The notes under the pieces are model-generated. The model made no database searches. It was not told where the DNA came from and saw only the letters and a list, made by a program, of their open reading frames with translations. Made by a program: the position numbers and the translations under genes. 36,741 nt of DNA from Pseudomonadota bacterium (lineage in GTDB: Bacteria; Pseudomonadota; Gammaproteobacteria; Steroidobacterales; Steroidobacteraceae). The stretch covers positions 1 through 36,741 of the forward strand of contig JANYAE010000102.1 in the NCBI GenBank assembly GCA_025355105.1, read 5' to 3'. Shown piece after piece: positions 24,702 to 33,884 of the stretch (position 1 is the stretch's first letter; every line of letters starts with the position of its first letter).

Positions 24702-25913
24702 GTGCACGTCGCATTCGTCGCGCCATTGCTGATGGAGGCGACGCTGCGCTTCGTCGAGGGCGCCGCGCGGCTGCCGGGCGTGGCGCTGTCGCTCGTCAGC
24801 CAGGACCCGCTCGAGCGCGTTCCGGCGGCGCTGCGCGCGCGGCTCAGCGCGCACTGGCAGGTGCGCGACGCCTTCGATCCGCAGCAGCTGGTCGAGGCCG
24901 CCAGCGGCCTCGCGCGGCTCGGTGGCACGGTCGAGCGGATGATCGGCTCGCTCGAACAGTTGCAGGTGCCGCTGGCGCTCGCGCGCGAGCGTCTCGGCCT
25001 GCCGGGGCTGTCGCCGGCGGTGGCGCACAACTTCCGCGACAAGTCGCTGATGAAGGATCTGCTGCGCGCCGCCGGGGTGCCCTGTGCGCGGCACCGGCTG
25101 GCCGACTCGGCGGCCGCGGCGCGCGCGTTTGCCGCCGAGGCAGGCTTCCCGATCGTGGTCAAGCCGCCGGCCGGCGCCGGCGCTGCCGGCACCTACCGCC
25201 TCGACGACGGCGCGGCGCTCGAGCGCTACCTTGGCGCCCATCCGCCAGGCGTCACTCGGCCGGTGCTCTGCGAGGAGTTCCTGAGCGGCGAGGAGCACTC
25301 GTTCGACTCGGTCGCGATCGACGGCCGGCTCGTGTTCTGGTCGGTGTCGCGCTACCTGCCGTCGCCGCTGACGGTGATGGAGAACCCGTGGATCCAGTGG
25401 TGCGTGCTGCTGCCGCGCGATCTGGACGGCTACGACGACATCCGCGAGCTCGGCGCGCGGGCGCTCGGCGCGCTCGGCCTCGAGAGCGGCATGACGCACA
25501 TGGAGTGGTTCCGCCGTCCTGACGGCAGCGTCGCGGTGTCCGAGGTGGCGGCGCGGCCGCCGGGCGCGCAGTTCAGCTCGCTGCTGTCCTATGCGCACGA
25601 TGCGGACTTCTACGCCGCGTGGCCGCGGATCGTCATCGACAACCGCTTCGAGGCGCCGTCGCGGCGCTGGGCAGTCGGCGCCGCGTACGTGCGCGGTCAG
25701 GGCAGCGGCCGGGTACGGCGCATCCACGGGCTTGACGCCGCGCAGCGCGAACTCGGGCCGCTGGTGGTCGAGGCCCGGCTGCCGCCGCCGGGGCTGACCC
25801 AGAGCCCGGGCTACGAGGGTGCCGGACACGTGATCCTGCGGCACCCGGACACGGCGCGGGTCGAACAGGGCCTGCGACGGCTGGTGAGCCTGATCCGGGT
25901 CGAACTGGAGTGA
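24702..25913 (+). CDS. ATP-grasp domain protein, ligase of unknown substrate
   Basis: A 403-residue protein of the ATP-grasp superfamily, which joins a carboxylate to an amine or thiol through an acyl-phosphate. The pre-grasp region (1-105) begins MHVAFVAPLLMEATLRF. The ATP-binding part contains FRDKSLMKDLLRAAGVPCAR, FPIVVKPPAGAGAAGTYRL and CEEFLSGEEHSFDSVAIDG. The Mg-site segment is GMTHMEWFRRPDGSVAVSEVAARPPGAQ. This resembles BL00235/CarB-like stand-alone enzymes rather than Ddl. GTG at 24702, 2 nt after the lipoprotein stop, is chosen; the frame is open far upstream through mltD but without homology. The product may be a small peptide or modified amino acid. Confidence 0.85.
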   Translation: MHVAFVAPLLMEATLRFVEGAARLPGVALSLVSQDPLERVPAALRARLSAHWQVRDAFDPQQLVEAASGLARLGGTVERMIGSLEQLQVPLALARERLGLPGLSPAVAHNFRDKSLMKDLLRAAGVPCARHRLADSAAAARAFAAEAGFPIVVKPPAGAGAAGTYRLDDGAALERYLGAHPPGVTRPVLCEEFLSGEEHSFDSVAIDGRLVFWSVSRYLPSPLTVMENPWIQWCVLLPRDLDGYDDIRELGARALGALGLESGMTHMEWFRRPDGSVAVSEVAARPPGAQFSSLLSYAHDADFYAAWPRIVIDNRFEAPSRRWAVGAAYVRGQGSGRVRRIHGLDAAQRELGPLVVEARLPPPGLTQSPGYEGAGHVILRHPDTARVEQGLRRLVSLIRVELE

Positions 25914-25957
25914 GCGGGCCGTGATCCGCTTCGCGGCCGGGCCGCAGGCCGGTTCCG

Positions 25958-25963
25958 TATAAT
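25958..25963 (+). promoter_or_regulatory. -10 element placed for a leaderless L,D-transpeptidase mRNA
   Basis: A perfect TATAAT followed by CCCAAT and ATG, putting the start of transcription at the A of the start codon. No Shine-Dalgarno precedes the ATG, and the signal peptide begins there. The -35 region is GC-rich. Confidence 0.5.
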
Positions 25964-25969
25964 CCCAAT

Positions 25970-26506
25970 ATGTTCAATTCGCCGTCCCTCTCGTCCTGCA
26001 CCCGCGGCGCGGTCCCGCTGCTCGCCGCGCTGCTGCTGTGCCTGCTGCCGGCGGCGGTGTTCGCCACCAGCGACGAGCTCAGGGCCGCCGACCAGGTACT
26101 GGTCGTCAAGAGCGAGCACCGCCTGTACCTGATCAGGGATGGCCAGCCCTATCGCAGCTACAAGGTGGCGCTCGGCTTGAACCCGATCGGCCACAAGGAG
26201 CGCGAGGGCGACTTCCGCACGCCGGAAGGCCGCTACCGGCTCGACGCCCGAAATCCGTCGAGCGACTTCTTCCTGTCGATCCACCTCTCCTACCCGAGCG
26301 CCGACGACGCGGAACGCGCGCGGCGTCACCACTGGGCACCTGGCGGCTCCATCATGATTCACGGCCTGCCGAACGTGCCGAAGCGGCCGATCGACTACTA
26401 CAAGAGCACCGACTGGACCGACGGCTGCATCGCGCTCGCCAACGACGACATGCTCGAGGTGTGGCTGCTGACGCGGGCCAACACGCCGATCGAGATTCGC
26501 CCGTGA
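25970..26506 (+). CDS. L,D-transpeptidase family (YkuD domain) exported protein
   Basis: A 178-residue exported protein. The signal is AVPLLAALLLCLLPAAVFA, cleaved near residue 32. The YkuD domain follows: LVVKSEHRLYLIRDG, the KVALGLNPIGHKEREGD stretch, H131 in MIHGLPN, and the catalytic C153 in DWTDGCIALAN. Such enzymes form 3-3 peptidoglycan crosslinks, attach lipoproteins, or in the YafK branch cleave crosslinks. The short single-domain form with GHKEREGDFRTPEG resembles the YafK-type/ErfK-small group, and which activity applies is open. Its stop overlaps the ppnN start (GTGA). Confidence 0.88.
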   Translation: MFNSPSLSSCTRGAVPLLAALLLCLLPAAVFATSDELRAADQVLVVKSEHRLYLIRDGQPYRSYKVALGLNPIGHKEREGDFRTPEGRYRLDARNPSSDFFLSIHLSYPSADDAERARRHHWAPGGSIMIHGLPNVPKRPIDYYKSTDWTDGCIALANDDMLEVWLLTRANTPIEIRP

Positions 26507-27894
26507 GCGCAACCGATGCCGAGATCGACACCAGCGAGTTCGTCGACGCCCGGGTAGCCCCGCGCGGCAGCCTCGAGAACCTGTCGCAGCGCGAGATGGA
26601 GCAGCTGCAGGACCGCGGCCAGGGCGGCCTGTACCCGCTGTTCCGCAGCTGCGCCCTCGCGGTGCTCAACTCCGGCAGCCGCAGCGACGACGCGACCGAA
26701 CTGTTCGAGAAGTACAGCGACTTCGAGATCCAGATCGTCCGCCAGCCGTGGGGCGTCAAGCTGCAAATGCAGAGCGCACCGGCGGTGGCGTTCGTCGACG
26801 GCCAGATGATCCGCGGCGTCAAGGAACACCTGTTCGCGGTGCTGCGCGATATCGTCTACATCGCCAACGAGGTCGTCGAGAGCGCGCAGTTCGACCTGAC
26901 GCAGCCGGACGGCATCACCAACGCGGTGTTCTGCATTCTGCGCAACGCACGCGTGCTCGAGGCGCACGCGCGCCCTGACCTCATCGTCTGCTGGGGCGGC
27001 CACTCGATCCCGCGCGAGGAGTACGACTACACCAAGCTGGTCGGCTACGAGCTCGGCCTGAGGGGCCTCAACGTCTGCACCGGCTGCGGACCGGGCGCGA
27101 TGAAGGGTCCGATGAAGGGCGCGACCATCGGTCATTCCAAGCAGCGCATCGCCAACGGCCGCTACATCGGCCTCACCGAGCCCGGCATCGTCGCCGCGGA
27201 GCCGCCGAACCCGATCGTCAACCACCTCGTGATCATGCCGGACATCGAGAAGCGGCTCGAGGCCTTCGCGCGCCTCGCGCACGGCATCATCGTCTTCCCC
27301 GGCGGCGTCGGCACCGCCGAGGAAATCCTCTATCTGCTCGGCATCCTGCTCGACCCGGCGAATGCCGGCCAGCCGGCGCCGCTGGTGCTGACCGGCCCGG
27401 CGCGCTCGGCAGCGTGGTTCGAGCAGATCCACGAGTTCATCGGCCTGACGCTGGGACCGGCGGCCCAGGCGCGCTACCGCATCATCATCGACGACCCGGC
27501 GGAGGTTGCGCGCGCGATGGTCGCGGGCACCGAGCAGGTGCGACGCCACCGCCGGCAGGTCGGCGACTCGTTCAACTTCAACTGGATGCTGCGCATCCCG
27601 CCGGCCTTCCAGCTGCCGTTCGAGGTCTCGCACGCGAGCGTCGCGGCGCTGGACCTGAATCTGGAGCAGCCGGTGCACGAGCGCGCCGCGAACCTGCGGC
27701 GGGCGTTCTCGGCGATCGTCGCCGGCAACGTCAAGGAGCACGGCATCCGCCAGATCGCGGCGCACGGCCCTTTCGAGATCCGCGGCTCGCCGCGACTGAT
27801 GCAGGCGCTGGACGGCCTGCTGGCCTCCTTCATCGCCCAGCGGCGGATGAAGATATCGGGCGAATACCGGCCTGTTTACCGCGTGGTTGCCTGA
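26503..27894 (+). CDS. ppnN: Pyrimidine/purine nucleotide 5'-monophosphate nucleosidase PpnN (YgdH), LOG family
   Basis: PpnN hydrolyses the N-glycosidic bond of nucleoside monophosphates, giving base and ribose 5-phosphate; the E. coli enzyme is stimulated by (p)ppGpp. It has 463 residues, typical of YgdH and longer than plain LOG proteins because of N- and C-terminal extensions. The LOG core has CWGGHSIPREEYDYTK, TGCGPGAMKGPMKGA and P266-GGVGTAEEI, the phosphoribosyl-binding and catalytic motif. GTG at 26503 overlaps the L,D-transpeptidase stop, so the two are translationally coupled. Longer in-frame extension into the LDT gene has no homology. Confidence 0.93.
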   Translation: MSATDAEIDTSEFVDARVAPRGSLENLSQREMEQLQDRGQGGLYPLFRSCALAVLNSGSRSDDATELFEKYSDFEIQIVRQPWGVKLQMQSAPAVAFVDGQMIRGVKEHLFAVLRDIVYIANEVVESAQFDLTQPDGITNAVFCILRNARVLEAHARPDLIVCWGGHSIPREEYDYTKLVGYELGLRGLNVCTGCGPGAMKGPMKGATIGHSKQRIANGRYIGLTEPGIVAAEPPNPIVNHLVIMPDIEKRLEAFARLAHGIIVFPGGVGTAEEILYLLGILLDPANAGQPAPLVLTGPARSAAWFEQIHEFIGLTLGPAAQARYRIIIDDPAEVARAMVAGTEQVRRHRRQVGDSFNFNWMLRIPPAFQLPFEVSHASVAALDLNLEQPVHERAANLRRAFSAIVAGNVKEHGIRQIAAHGPFEIRGSPRLMQALDGLLASFIAQRRMKISGEYRPVYRVVA

Positions 27895-28012
27895 GAACCG
27901 GGCGCGTTGGCCGATTCCTTGATCCAGTACCGGGCCTGCTGTGACGCAGTTCCTGTGAGCGGTGGACGCCCGGGCAGTACCTTGCCAACGTCACCTTGCA
28001 GGTGTGTGTGGC

Positions 28013-28261
28013 ATGAGCGATAGCAAAAGTCCGCGCAACCCGCCGGTCCGGAAGCCCCTCGAGGGGGCGGTTCCGGGACGGGCGGCGAGTGTTGGACTGA
28101 CCGGACGAATCGAGCGCGCGGCGCTGCCGCGGACGCCGAGCCGTACCGGCGCGAGCCGCCATTCGGCGATCACGCGCAATCTGCAGAACTACGCGAGCTA
28201 CAAGCTCTGGGCCGAGAAGGTCAAGAGCAGCTGGGAGCCGGGCAAGGACCCGAAGGGCTGA
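28013..28261 (+). CDS. Small hypothetical protein
   Basis: A possible 82-residue basic protein. The N-terminal half is Pro/Arg-rich and low in complexity; the C-terminal part (SAITRNLQNYASYKLWAEKVKSSWEPGKD) has normal protein composition and third-position G/C preference. There is no recognised domain, signal peptide or good Shine-Dalgarno. A small inverted repeat (CACCT-TGC-AGGTG) lies just before the ATG. Its stop abuts the ParA stop on the other strand (TGATCA). It may be real, but evidence is limited. Confidence 0.45.
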   Translation: MSDSKSPRNPPVRKPLEGAVPGRAASVGLTGRIERAALPRTPSRTGASRHSAITRNLQNYASYKLWAEKVKSSWEPGKDPKG

Positions 28262-28960
28262 TCAGCCGGCGGCCTCGAGGCCGGTCGCGCTCGCCGCCTC
28301 GCCGTTCGCGAAGCGCTTCTCCAGCCAGTCCAGCAGCGGCTGCCAGGTGGCGACGTCGTCGCGCGCGATGTAGCTCTTCATCTCATGCACGCCATGGCCC
28401 TGCTCGGCCGCGCGCAGGTAATTGTGCGAGTCGCGCAGCGTCGTGACGATCGGGATGTCGAGCGTCCCGAGGAAGCGCAGCAAGGTCGTCAGCGCGAGCG
28501 TATTGCGGCGGGCCCGATTGGCGATCACGCCGATGCGGTGCTCGCGGCGCTTGATCTTCGCCACCAGCAGCAGGTCGGCGATGCACTTCGAGGCGGCGTG
28601 GATGTCGATGTCGGACGGCAGCACCGGCACCAGCACCGCATCGGCGTCGCGCACCAGCTCCGGCATGTCCTGGGCCGCGACCGCGGCCGGCGTGTCGACG
28701 ACGACCCGCTCGGTGCCGGGCGGCAGCCGCATCAGGAAGCTGCGGGTGACGCGCGGGTTCTTTTCGAAGGCCGCGATGCCGTGGATCACCGACAGGTGGC
28801 TGGCGCGCTTGCGCAGCCAGCGCGAGCTCGACGCCTGCGGATCGTAGTCGACCAGTACGGTGCGAAATCCCGCCGACGCGTAATAAGCGGCCAGGTTGGT
28901 CGCGACGGTGGTCTTGCCGGAGCCGCCCTTCGGATTGAGGACGACTATCTTTCGCGTCAT
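28262..28960 (-). CDS. Orphan ParA/MinD-like ATPase
   Basis: A 232-residue P-loop ATPase of the deviant Walker A type: P10-KGGSGKTT with signature K11 and K16. DYDPQASSSRWLRKR is the A' region, and VVVDTPAAVAAQDM is Walker B. Such proteins use ATP-driven dimerisation to position DNA or protein complexes. ParB, parS-like or MinE genes are absent nearby, so it is probably a stand-alone positioning factor, not a plasmid partition system. The ATG at 28960 (MTRKIVVLNPKGG) has GGGGA upstream and is preferred to an in-frame start 14 codons earlier. Confidence 0.87.
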   Translation of the reverse strand: MTRKIVVLNPKGGSGKTTVATNLAAYYASAGFRTVLVDYDPQASSSRWLRKRASHLSVIHGIAAFEKNPRVTRSFLMRLPPGTERVVVDTPAAVAAQDMPELVRDADAVLVPVLPSDIDIHAASKCIADLLLVAKIKRREHRIGVIANRARRNTLALTTLLRFLGTLDIPIVTTLRDSHNYLRAAEQGHGVHEMKSYIARDDVATWQPLLDWLEKRFANGEAASATGLEAAG

Positions 28961-29146
28961 CAGCTGTCCCCGGCTGCCGCGGTGCGGCGTGGCCGCTGCC
29001 AAGCTGTGGCTAGCCTACGCACCGTGCAGAGTCCACGCAAGCAACGTGTCCCGGCGGCGGTCCGCCATTCCTGTGATCCGCCGCAAGGTCCGGGCCCGGC
29101 AGGGGAGCCTAGAGTGCCTTCCCCCGAGCGCCCCTGCGAGACCGCC

Positions 29147-29230
29147 ATGGAAGTCCTATTACTGCTGCTCGACGAGATCGACGACCTCTTCATGATGCTT
29201 TGGGCGCGGGCGAGCATGATCCTGCGCTGA
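29147..29230 (+). CDS. Possible 27-residue small membrane-type protein
   Basis: An ATG frame of 27 codons ending in TGA. The peptide is MEVLLLLLDEIDDL followed by FMMLWARASMILR: two hydrophobic runs around an acidic DEIDD centre. The Shine-Dalgarno is weak (GAG). It ends 23 nt before the htpG promoter. Size and make-up suit a small membrane protein, but such frames also arise by chance. Confidence 0.3.
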   Translation: MEVLLLLLDEIDDLFMMLWARASMILR

Positions 29231-29252
29231 CGCCGCCGGGGCGCATCGCCCC

Positions 29253-29279
29253 CTTGAATCCTGCCCCGCTGCCCCTAGA
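29253..29279 (+). promoter_or_regulatory. Sigma32-like heat-shock promoter of htpG
   Basis: CTTGAA (29253-29258), a 13-nt spacer and CCCCTAGA (29272-29279), close to the RpoH consensus. It lies 74 nt before the htpG ATG and has the same spacing as the hsp20 promoter. Confidence 0.7.
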
Positions 29280-29291
29280 GTGAGCGCGCCT

Positions 29292-29324
29292 GCCGGCCAT
29301 CGGCCGGCCGCGGCCTCGGCCGCG
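29292..29324 (+). promoter_or_regulatory. Two tandem hairpins in the htpG leader
   Basis: GCCGGCC-ATC-GGCCGGC (29292-29308) and CGCGGCC-TC-GGCCGCG (29309-29324) are perfect and directly adjacent, 30 nt before the ATG. They are too stable and too far from the start to look like a ROSE or fourU thermometer; they could stabilise the mRNA 5' end. Confidence 0.4.
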
Positions 29325-29353
29325 CCCTTAAGCACTGACCGGGGCACAGCCAG

Positions 29354-31255
29354 ATGACCAGCGCCACGCAGCGGGAGACCCGCGGCTTCCAGGCCGAAGT
29401 GAAGCAGCTGCTTCGCCTGATGATCCATTCCCTGTATTCGAACCGCGAGATCTTCCTCCGCGAGCTGATCTCCAACGCCTCCGACGCCTGCGACAAGCTG
29501 CGCTTCCGCGCGCTGGCCGAGCCGCAGCTGCAGGAGGGCGGTGTCGAGCTCGCGATCGACATCGATTTCGACGCCGCGGCGCGCACCGTCACGGTCGCGG
29601 ACTCAGGCGCCGGCATGAGCCGCGCCGAGGTCATCGAGCACCTCGGTACGATCGCCAAGTCCGGCACCGCGGAGTTCCTCGCGCAGCTATCGGGCGACCA
29701 GCAGAAGGACGCGCAGCTGATCGGCCAGTTCGGCGTCGGCTTCTACTCGGCATTCATCGTCGCCGACCGCGTCGAGGTCTTCAGCCGCCGTGCCGGTACC
29801 GAGGCCGCCGAGGGCGTGCACTGGGAGTCGGACGGCTCCGGCGAGTTCAGCGTCGAGAACGCGGCGGTCGAGCGGCGCGGCACGCGCGTCGTGCTGCACC
29901 TCAAGGAGGACGCCACCGAGTTCGCCGACGCCTGGCGCCTGCGCGGTCTCGTCAAGCGCTACTCCGATCACATCGCCTTCCCGGTGCGGATGCCGGCGCT
30001 GCCGGCCGGCGACGCCGCCCGGCCGCCGGAGGCCGCGCGGCGCGACGTCGTCAACAGCGCGCAGGCGCTCTGGACCCGCGCCCGCGGCGAGATCAAGGAC
30101 GAGGAATACGCCGAGTTCTACAAGCACGTCTCGCATGACTTCGGCGCGCCGCTCGCCTGGTCGCACAACCGCGTGGAGGGCAAGCGCGAGTACACGACGC
30201 TGCTGTACCTGCCGTCGCACGCGCCCTTCGACCTGTGGCACCGCGACGCCGCGCGCGGCCTCAAGCTCTACGTGCGGCGCGTGTTCATCCTCGACGACGC
30301 CGAGCAGTTCCTGCCGCTGTACCTGCGCTTCGTCAAGGGCGTGGTCGACTCAGGCGACCTGTCGCTGAACGTCTCGCGCGAACTCCTGCAGCAGGACCCG
30401 GAGATCGAGGCGATGCGCTCGGGCATCACGCGCCGCGTGCTCGAGCTGCTGGCGAAGCTCGCCAAGGACGAGCCCGACAAGTACGCCGGGTTCTGGAAGG
30501 AGTTCGGCCAGGTGCTCAAGGAGGGCGTGGCCGAGGACCCGTCGAACCGCGAGCGGATCGCGAAGCTGCTGCGCTTCGCGAGCACGACGACCGAGCGCGA
30601 GGTGCAGGATCAGTCGCTGGACGCCGTGATCGGGCGCCTGCGTCCGGGCCAGAAGCATCTCTACTATGTCGCCGGCGAAACCTGGAACGCGGCGCGGCAG
30701 AGCCCGCACCTCGAGCGGCTGCGGCAGAAAGGCGTCGAGGTGCTGTTGCTGCACGACCGCATCGACGAGTGGATGATGGGCCACCTCGGCGACTACGAGG
30801 GCAAGAGCTTCCACGACGTCAGCCGCGGCGACCTCGACCTTGGCGAGCTCGAGAGCGCCGCCGAGAAGGCTGCCGGCGAGCAGGGGGCGGAGGCGGCGCT
30901 CGCGCTGTGCGGGCGTCTGCGCGAGGCGCTGTCCGGCAAGGTCGAGGCGGTGCGTGCCACGCAGCGGCTCGCCGAGTCGCCGGCGTGCCTGGTGCGTTCG
31001 GCCGACGACGTCGGCGCGCAGATGAGGAAGCTCCTCGAGGCCGCCGGCCAGGCGCTGCCCGACAAGCGGCCGACGCTCGAGATCAATCCCGCACACCCGC
31101 TCGTGGTGCGGCTCGAGGGCCTGGCCGAGGGCGAGCAGTTCAAGGACCTCGCGAGCCTGCTGTTCGACCAGGCGACGCTGGCCGGTGGCGGCCAGCTCGC
31201 GGAGCCGGCGGAGTTCGTGCGGCGCCTCAACCGGCTGCTGCTCGCGGGCAGCTAG
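29354..31255 (+). CDS. htpG: Molecular chaperone HtpG (Hsp90)
   Basis: Cytosolic Hsp90 homologue that remodels client proteins through an ATP-driven clamp cycle with DnaK/DnaJ. It has 633 residues, a normal length. The N-terminal GHKL ATPase domain shows [20 protein letters not shown] (catalytic Glu), DSGAGMSR and [13 protein letters not shown]. The middle domain has LYVRRVFI and [10 protein letters not shown]; the C-terminal dimerisation domain ends with LNRLLLAG. The initiation region is AACGCAGC-like without a clear Shine-Dalgarno (CCGGGGCACAGCCAG). Expression is probably heat-induced from the sigma32-like promoter. Confidence 0.97.
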   Translation: MTSATQRETRGFQAEVKQLLRLMIHSLYSNREIFLRELISNASDACDKLRFRALAEPQLQEGGVELAIDIDFDAAARTVTVADSGAGMSRAEVIEHLGTIAKSGTAEFLAQLSGDQQKDAQLIGQFGVGFYSAFIVADRVEVFSRRAGTEAAEGVHWESDGSGEFSVENAAVERRGTRVVLHLKEDATEFADAWRLRGLVKRYSDHIAFPVRMPALPAGDAARPPEAARRDVVNSAQALWTRARGEIKDEEYAEFYKHVSHDFGAPLAWSHNRVEGKREYTTLLYLPSHAPFDLWHRDAARGLKLYVRRVFILDDAEQFLPLYLRFVKGVVDSGDLSLNVSRELLQQDPEIEAMRSGITRRVLELLAKLAKDEPDKYAGFWKEFGQVLKEGVAEDPSNRERIAKLLRFASTTTEREVQDQSLDAVIGRLRPGQKHLYYVAGETWNAARQSPHLERLRQKGVEVLLLHDRIDEWMMGHLGDYEGKSFHDVSRGDLDLGELESAAEKAAGEQGAEAALALCGRLREALSGKVEAVRATQRLAESPACLVRSADDVGAQMRKLLEAAGQALPDKRPTLEINPAHPLVVRLEGLAEGEQFKDLASLLFDQATLAGGGQLAEPAEFVRRLNRLLLAGS

Positions 31256-31268
31256 GCGCCGATCCCGT

Positions 31269-31274
31269 CATAAT
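31269..31274 (+). promoter_or_regulatory. Possible -10 element of the FKBP gene
   Basis: CATAAT (5/6 match) 38 nt before the GTG start, just after the htpG stop. No good -35. Confidence 0.3.
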
Positions 31275-31312
31275 GGCGGCCGCGCGATCGCGCGCGCCGC
31301 CGGAGGATCACC

Positions 31313-31777
31313 GTGCCCTGCTCTCGCCGCGTCTTCGCCGTCCTCGTCGCGCTGCTGCTCGGCGCGCTTCCCGCCGCCTTGGCCGACGTGCCGTCAGGCG
31401 CGCCTCAGGCCGCGGCCAGCGAGGCCGCCGGCCTCATTGCCACCGAGCTGGCCGCCGGCAAGGGCGAGCCGGTCAGCGCCGGCGCCTGGGTGCGCGTCCA
31501 CTACACGGGCTGGCTGCACGATCCCAAGGCGCCGGGCGGCAAGGGCACGCAGTTCGACAGCTCCGTCGGCAAGGAGCCGTTCGTATTCCAGCTCGGCCGG
31601 CAGCGCGTGATCCGCGGCTGGGACCTCGGCGTTGAGGGCATGCGCGCCGGCGGCAAGCGGCGCCTGCTGATCCCGCCGGAACTCGGCTACGGCGCGCGCG
31701 GTGCCGGCGGCGTCATCCCGCCGCAGGCGACGCTGCTGTTCGACATCGAGCTGATCGATTTCCTGCCAGCCATGTGA
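31313..31777 (+). CDS. Exported FKBP-type peptidyl-prolyl cis-trans isomerase
   Basis: A 154-residue protein that assists folding of envelope proteins by prolyl isomerisation. The signal peptide is FAVLVALLLGALPAALA. A single FKBP domain follows with VRVHYTGWLHD, FDSS, FVFQLGRQRVIRGWDLGVEGMRAGGKRRLLIPPELGYG and ATLLFDIELIDF, so the FK506-fold active-site aromatics are present. A short insert (PKAPGGKGT) lies in the first loop. There is no dimerisation domain as in FkpA. GTG at 31313 is backed by GGAGGATCACC. It is between htpG and the amidohydrolase on the same strand. Confidence 0.93.
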   Translation: MPCSRRVFAVLVALLLGALPAALADVPSGAPQAAASEAAGLIATELAAGKGEPVSAGAWVRVHYTGWLHDPKAPGGKGTQFDSSVGKEPFVFQLGRQRVIRGWDLGVEGMRAGGKRRLLIPPELGYGARGAGGVIPPQATLLFDIELIDFLPAM

Positions 31778-31831
31778 TCGGCGCCGGCAGGCTGCCGGCG
31801 CCAGCAAGAACCACCTGAGGGGGACGCCAGG

Positions 31832-33123
<1,292 letters not shown>

Positions 33124-33127
<4 letters not shown>

Positions 33128-33795
33128 GCACGCCGGGCCGCGATCCGGCAGGCCGGGCGCCGTTCCGGCCGCCGGCGGCGGAAAAGCTCGTGATCGCCGG
33201 GCCGGTCGGGCCGCTCGAGGCGGTCTGCGAGGTGCCGGACGGCTACGACGGGCGCGATTGCGCGGTGGTCTGCCACCCGCACCCGCTTTATGGCGGCACG
33301 CTGCAGAACAAGGTCGTGCACTCGACAGCGCGGGCGCTGCAGGAATGCGGCCTGGCGACGCTGCGCTTCAACTTCCGCGGCGTCGGCGCGAGCGCCGGCA
33401 GCTTCGACGACGGCCGGGGCGAGACCCAGGACGCGCTCGCGGTCTGTGACTACGCGCTCGGCCGCTGGCCGGGCGCGCGTCTGACGCTCGCAGGATTCTC
33501 GTTCGGCGCCTTCGTCGCCTACCAGGCGGCCGCACTGCGAGCGGCGGTGCGCCTCTACACGATCGCCCCGCCGGTGGGGCGATTCGACTTCGCCGAGCAC
33601 CCGGCACCGCGGGTGCCATGGATCGTGATTCAGGGTGACCGGGACGAACTGGTGGATCCCGCGCAGGTGCTCGCGTGGGCCGGCCGCGCCGCGCCGCCAC
33701 CGACGATCGTCATGCTCGAGGGGGCAGAGCACTTCTTCCACGGCCGGCTCAACGAGCTCAAGGACGCCGTGCAGTCGCATCTTGGCGACGGCTGA
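33124..33795 (+). CDS. Alpha/beta hydrolase (dienelactone hydrolase-like, short form)
   Basis: A 223-residue cytosolic alpha/beta hydrolase. [15 protein letters not shown] forms the oxyanion region, [12 protein letters not shown] is the second hallmark, S126 is the nucleophile in GFSFGAF, D is in GDRDELVD, and H is in [11 protein letters not shown]. This is the pattern of short COG2945-type hydrolases. The substrate is not known. The GTG start overlaps the amidohydrolase stop, so the two may act on the same compound class, though one is exported and the other is not. Confidence 0.9.
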
Positions 33796-33819
33796 GCGCC
33801 AGCGGCCGCGCCGCAAACG

Positions 33820-33845
33820 AAAAAGCCGGGGCACGTGCCCCGGCT
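33820..33845 (-). terminator. Terminator of the HU-like gene, possibly bidirectional
   Basis: A perfect 22-nt palindrome (33824-33845, arms AGCCGGGGCAC / GTGCCCCGGCT) followed on the minus strand by TTTT. The plus side has only CTT, so it ends the HU-like transcript well and the hydrolase transcript weakly. Confidence 0.85.
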
Positions 33846-33884
33846 CTTACGGTGGCGCCAGGCCGGGGCCCGGCGCGCGATCGC

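Larger units (their letters stand above)
28961..29353. other. Intergenic region between parA and htpG
   Basis: Divergent region of 393 bp. It holds the ParA upstream region (minus TAGGCT about 45 nt before the ATG), a possible 27-codon ORF (29147-29230), the htpG sigma32-like promoter and two leader hairpins. No larger gene is supported. Confidence 0.6.

Noticed and set aside
28013..28960. Toxin-antitoxin or plasmid partition module
   Set aside because: No ParB, no parS-like repeats, genes are convergent rather than in an operon, and the surroundings are core chromosomal genes.
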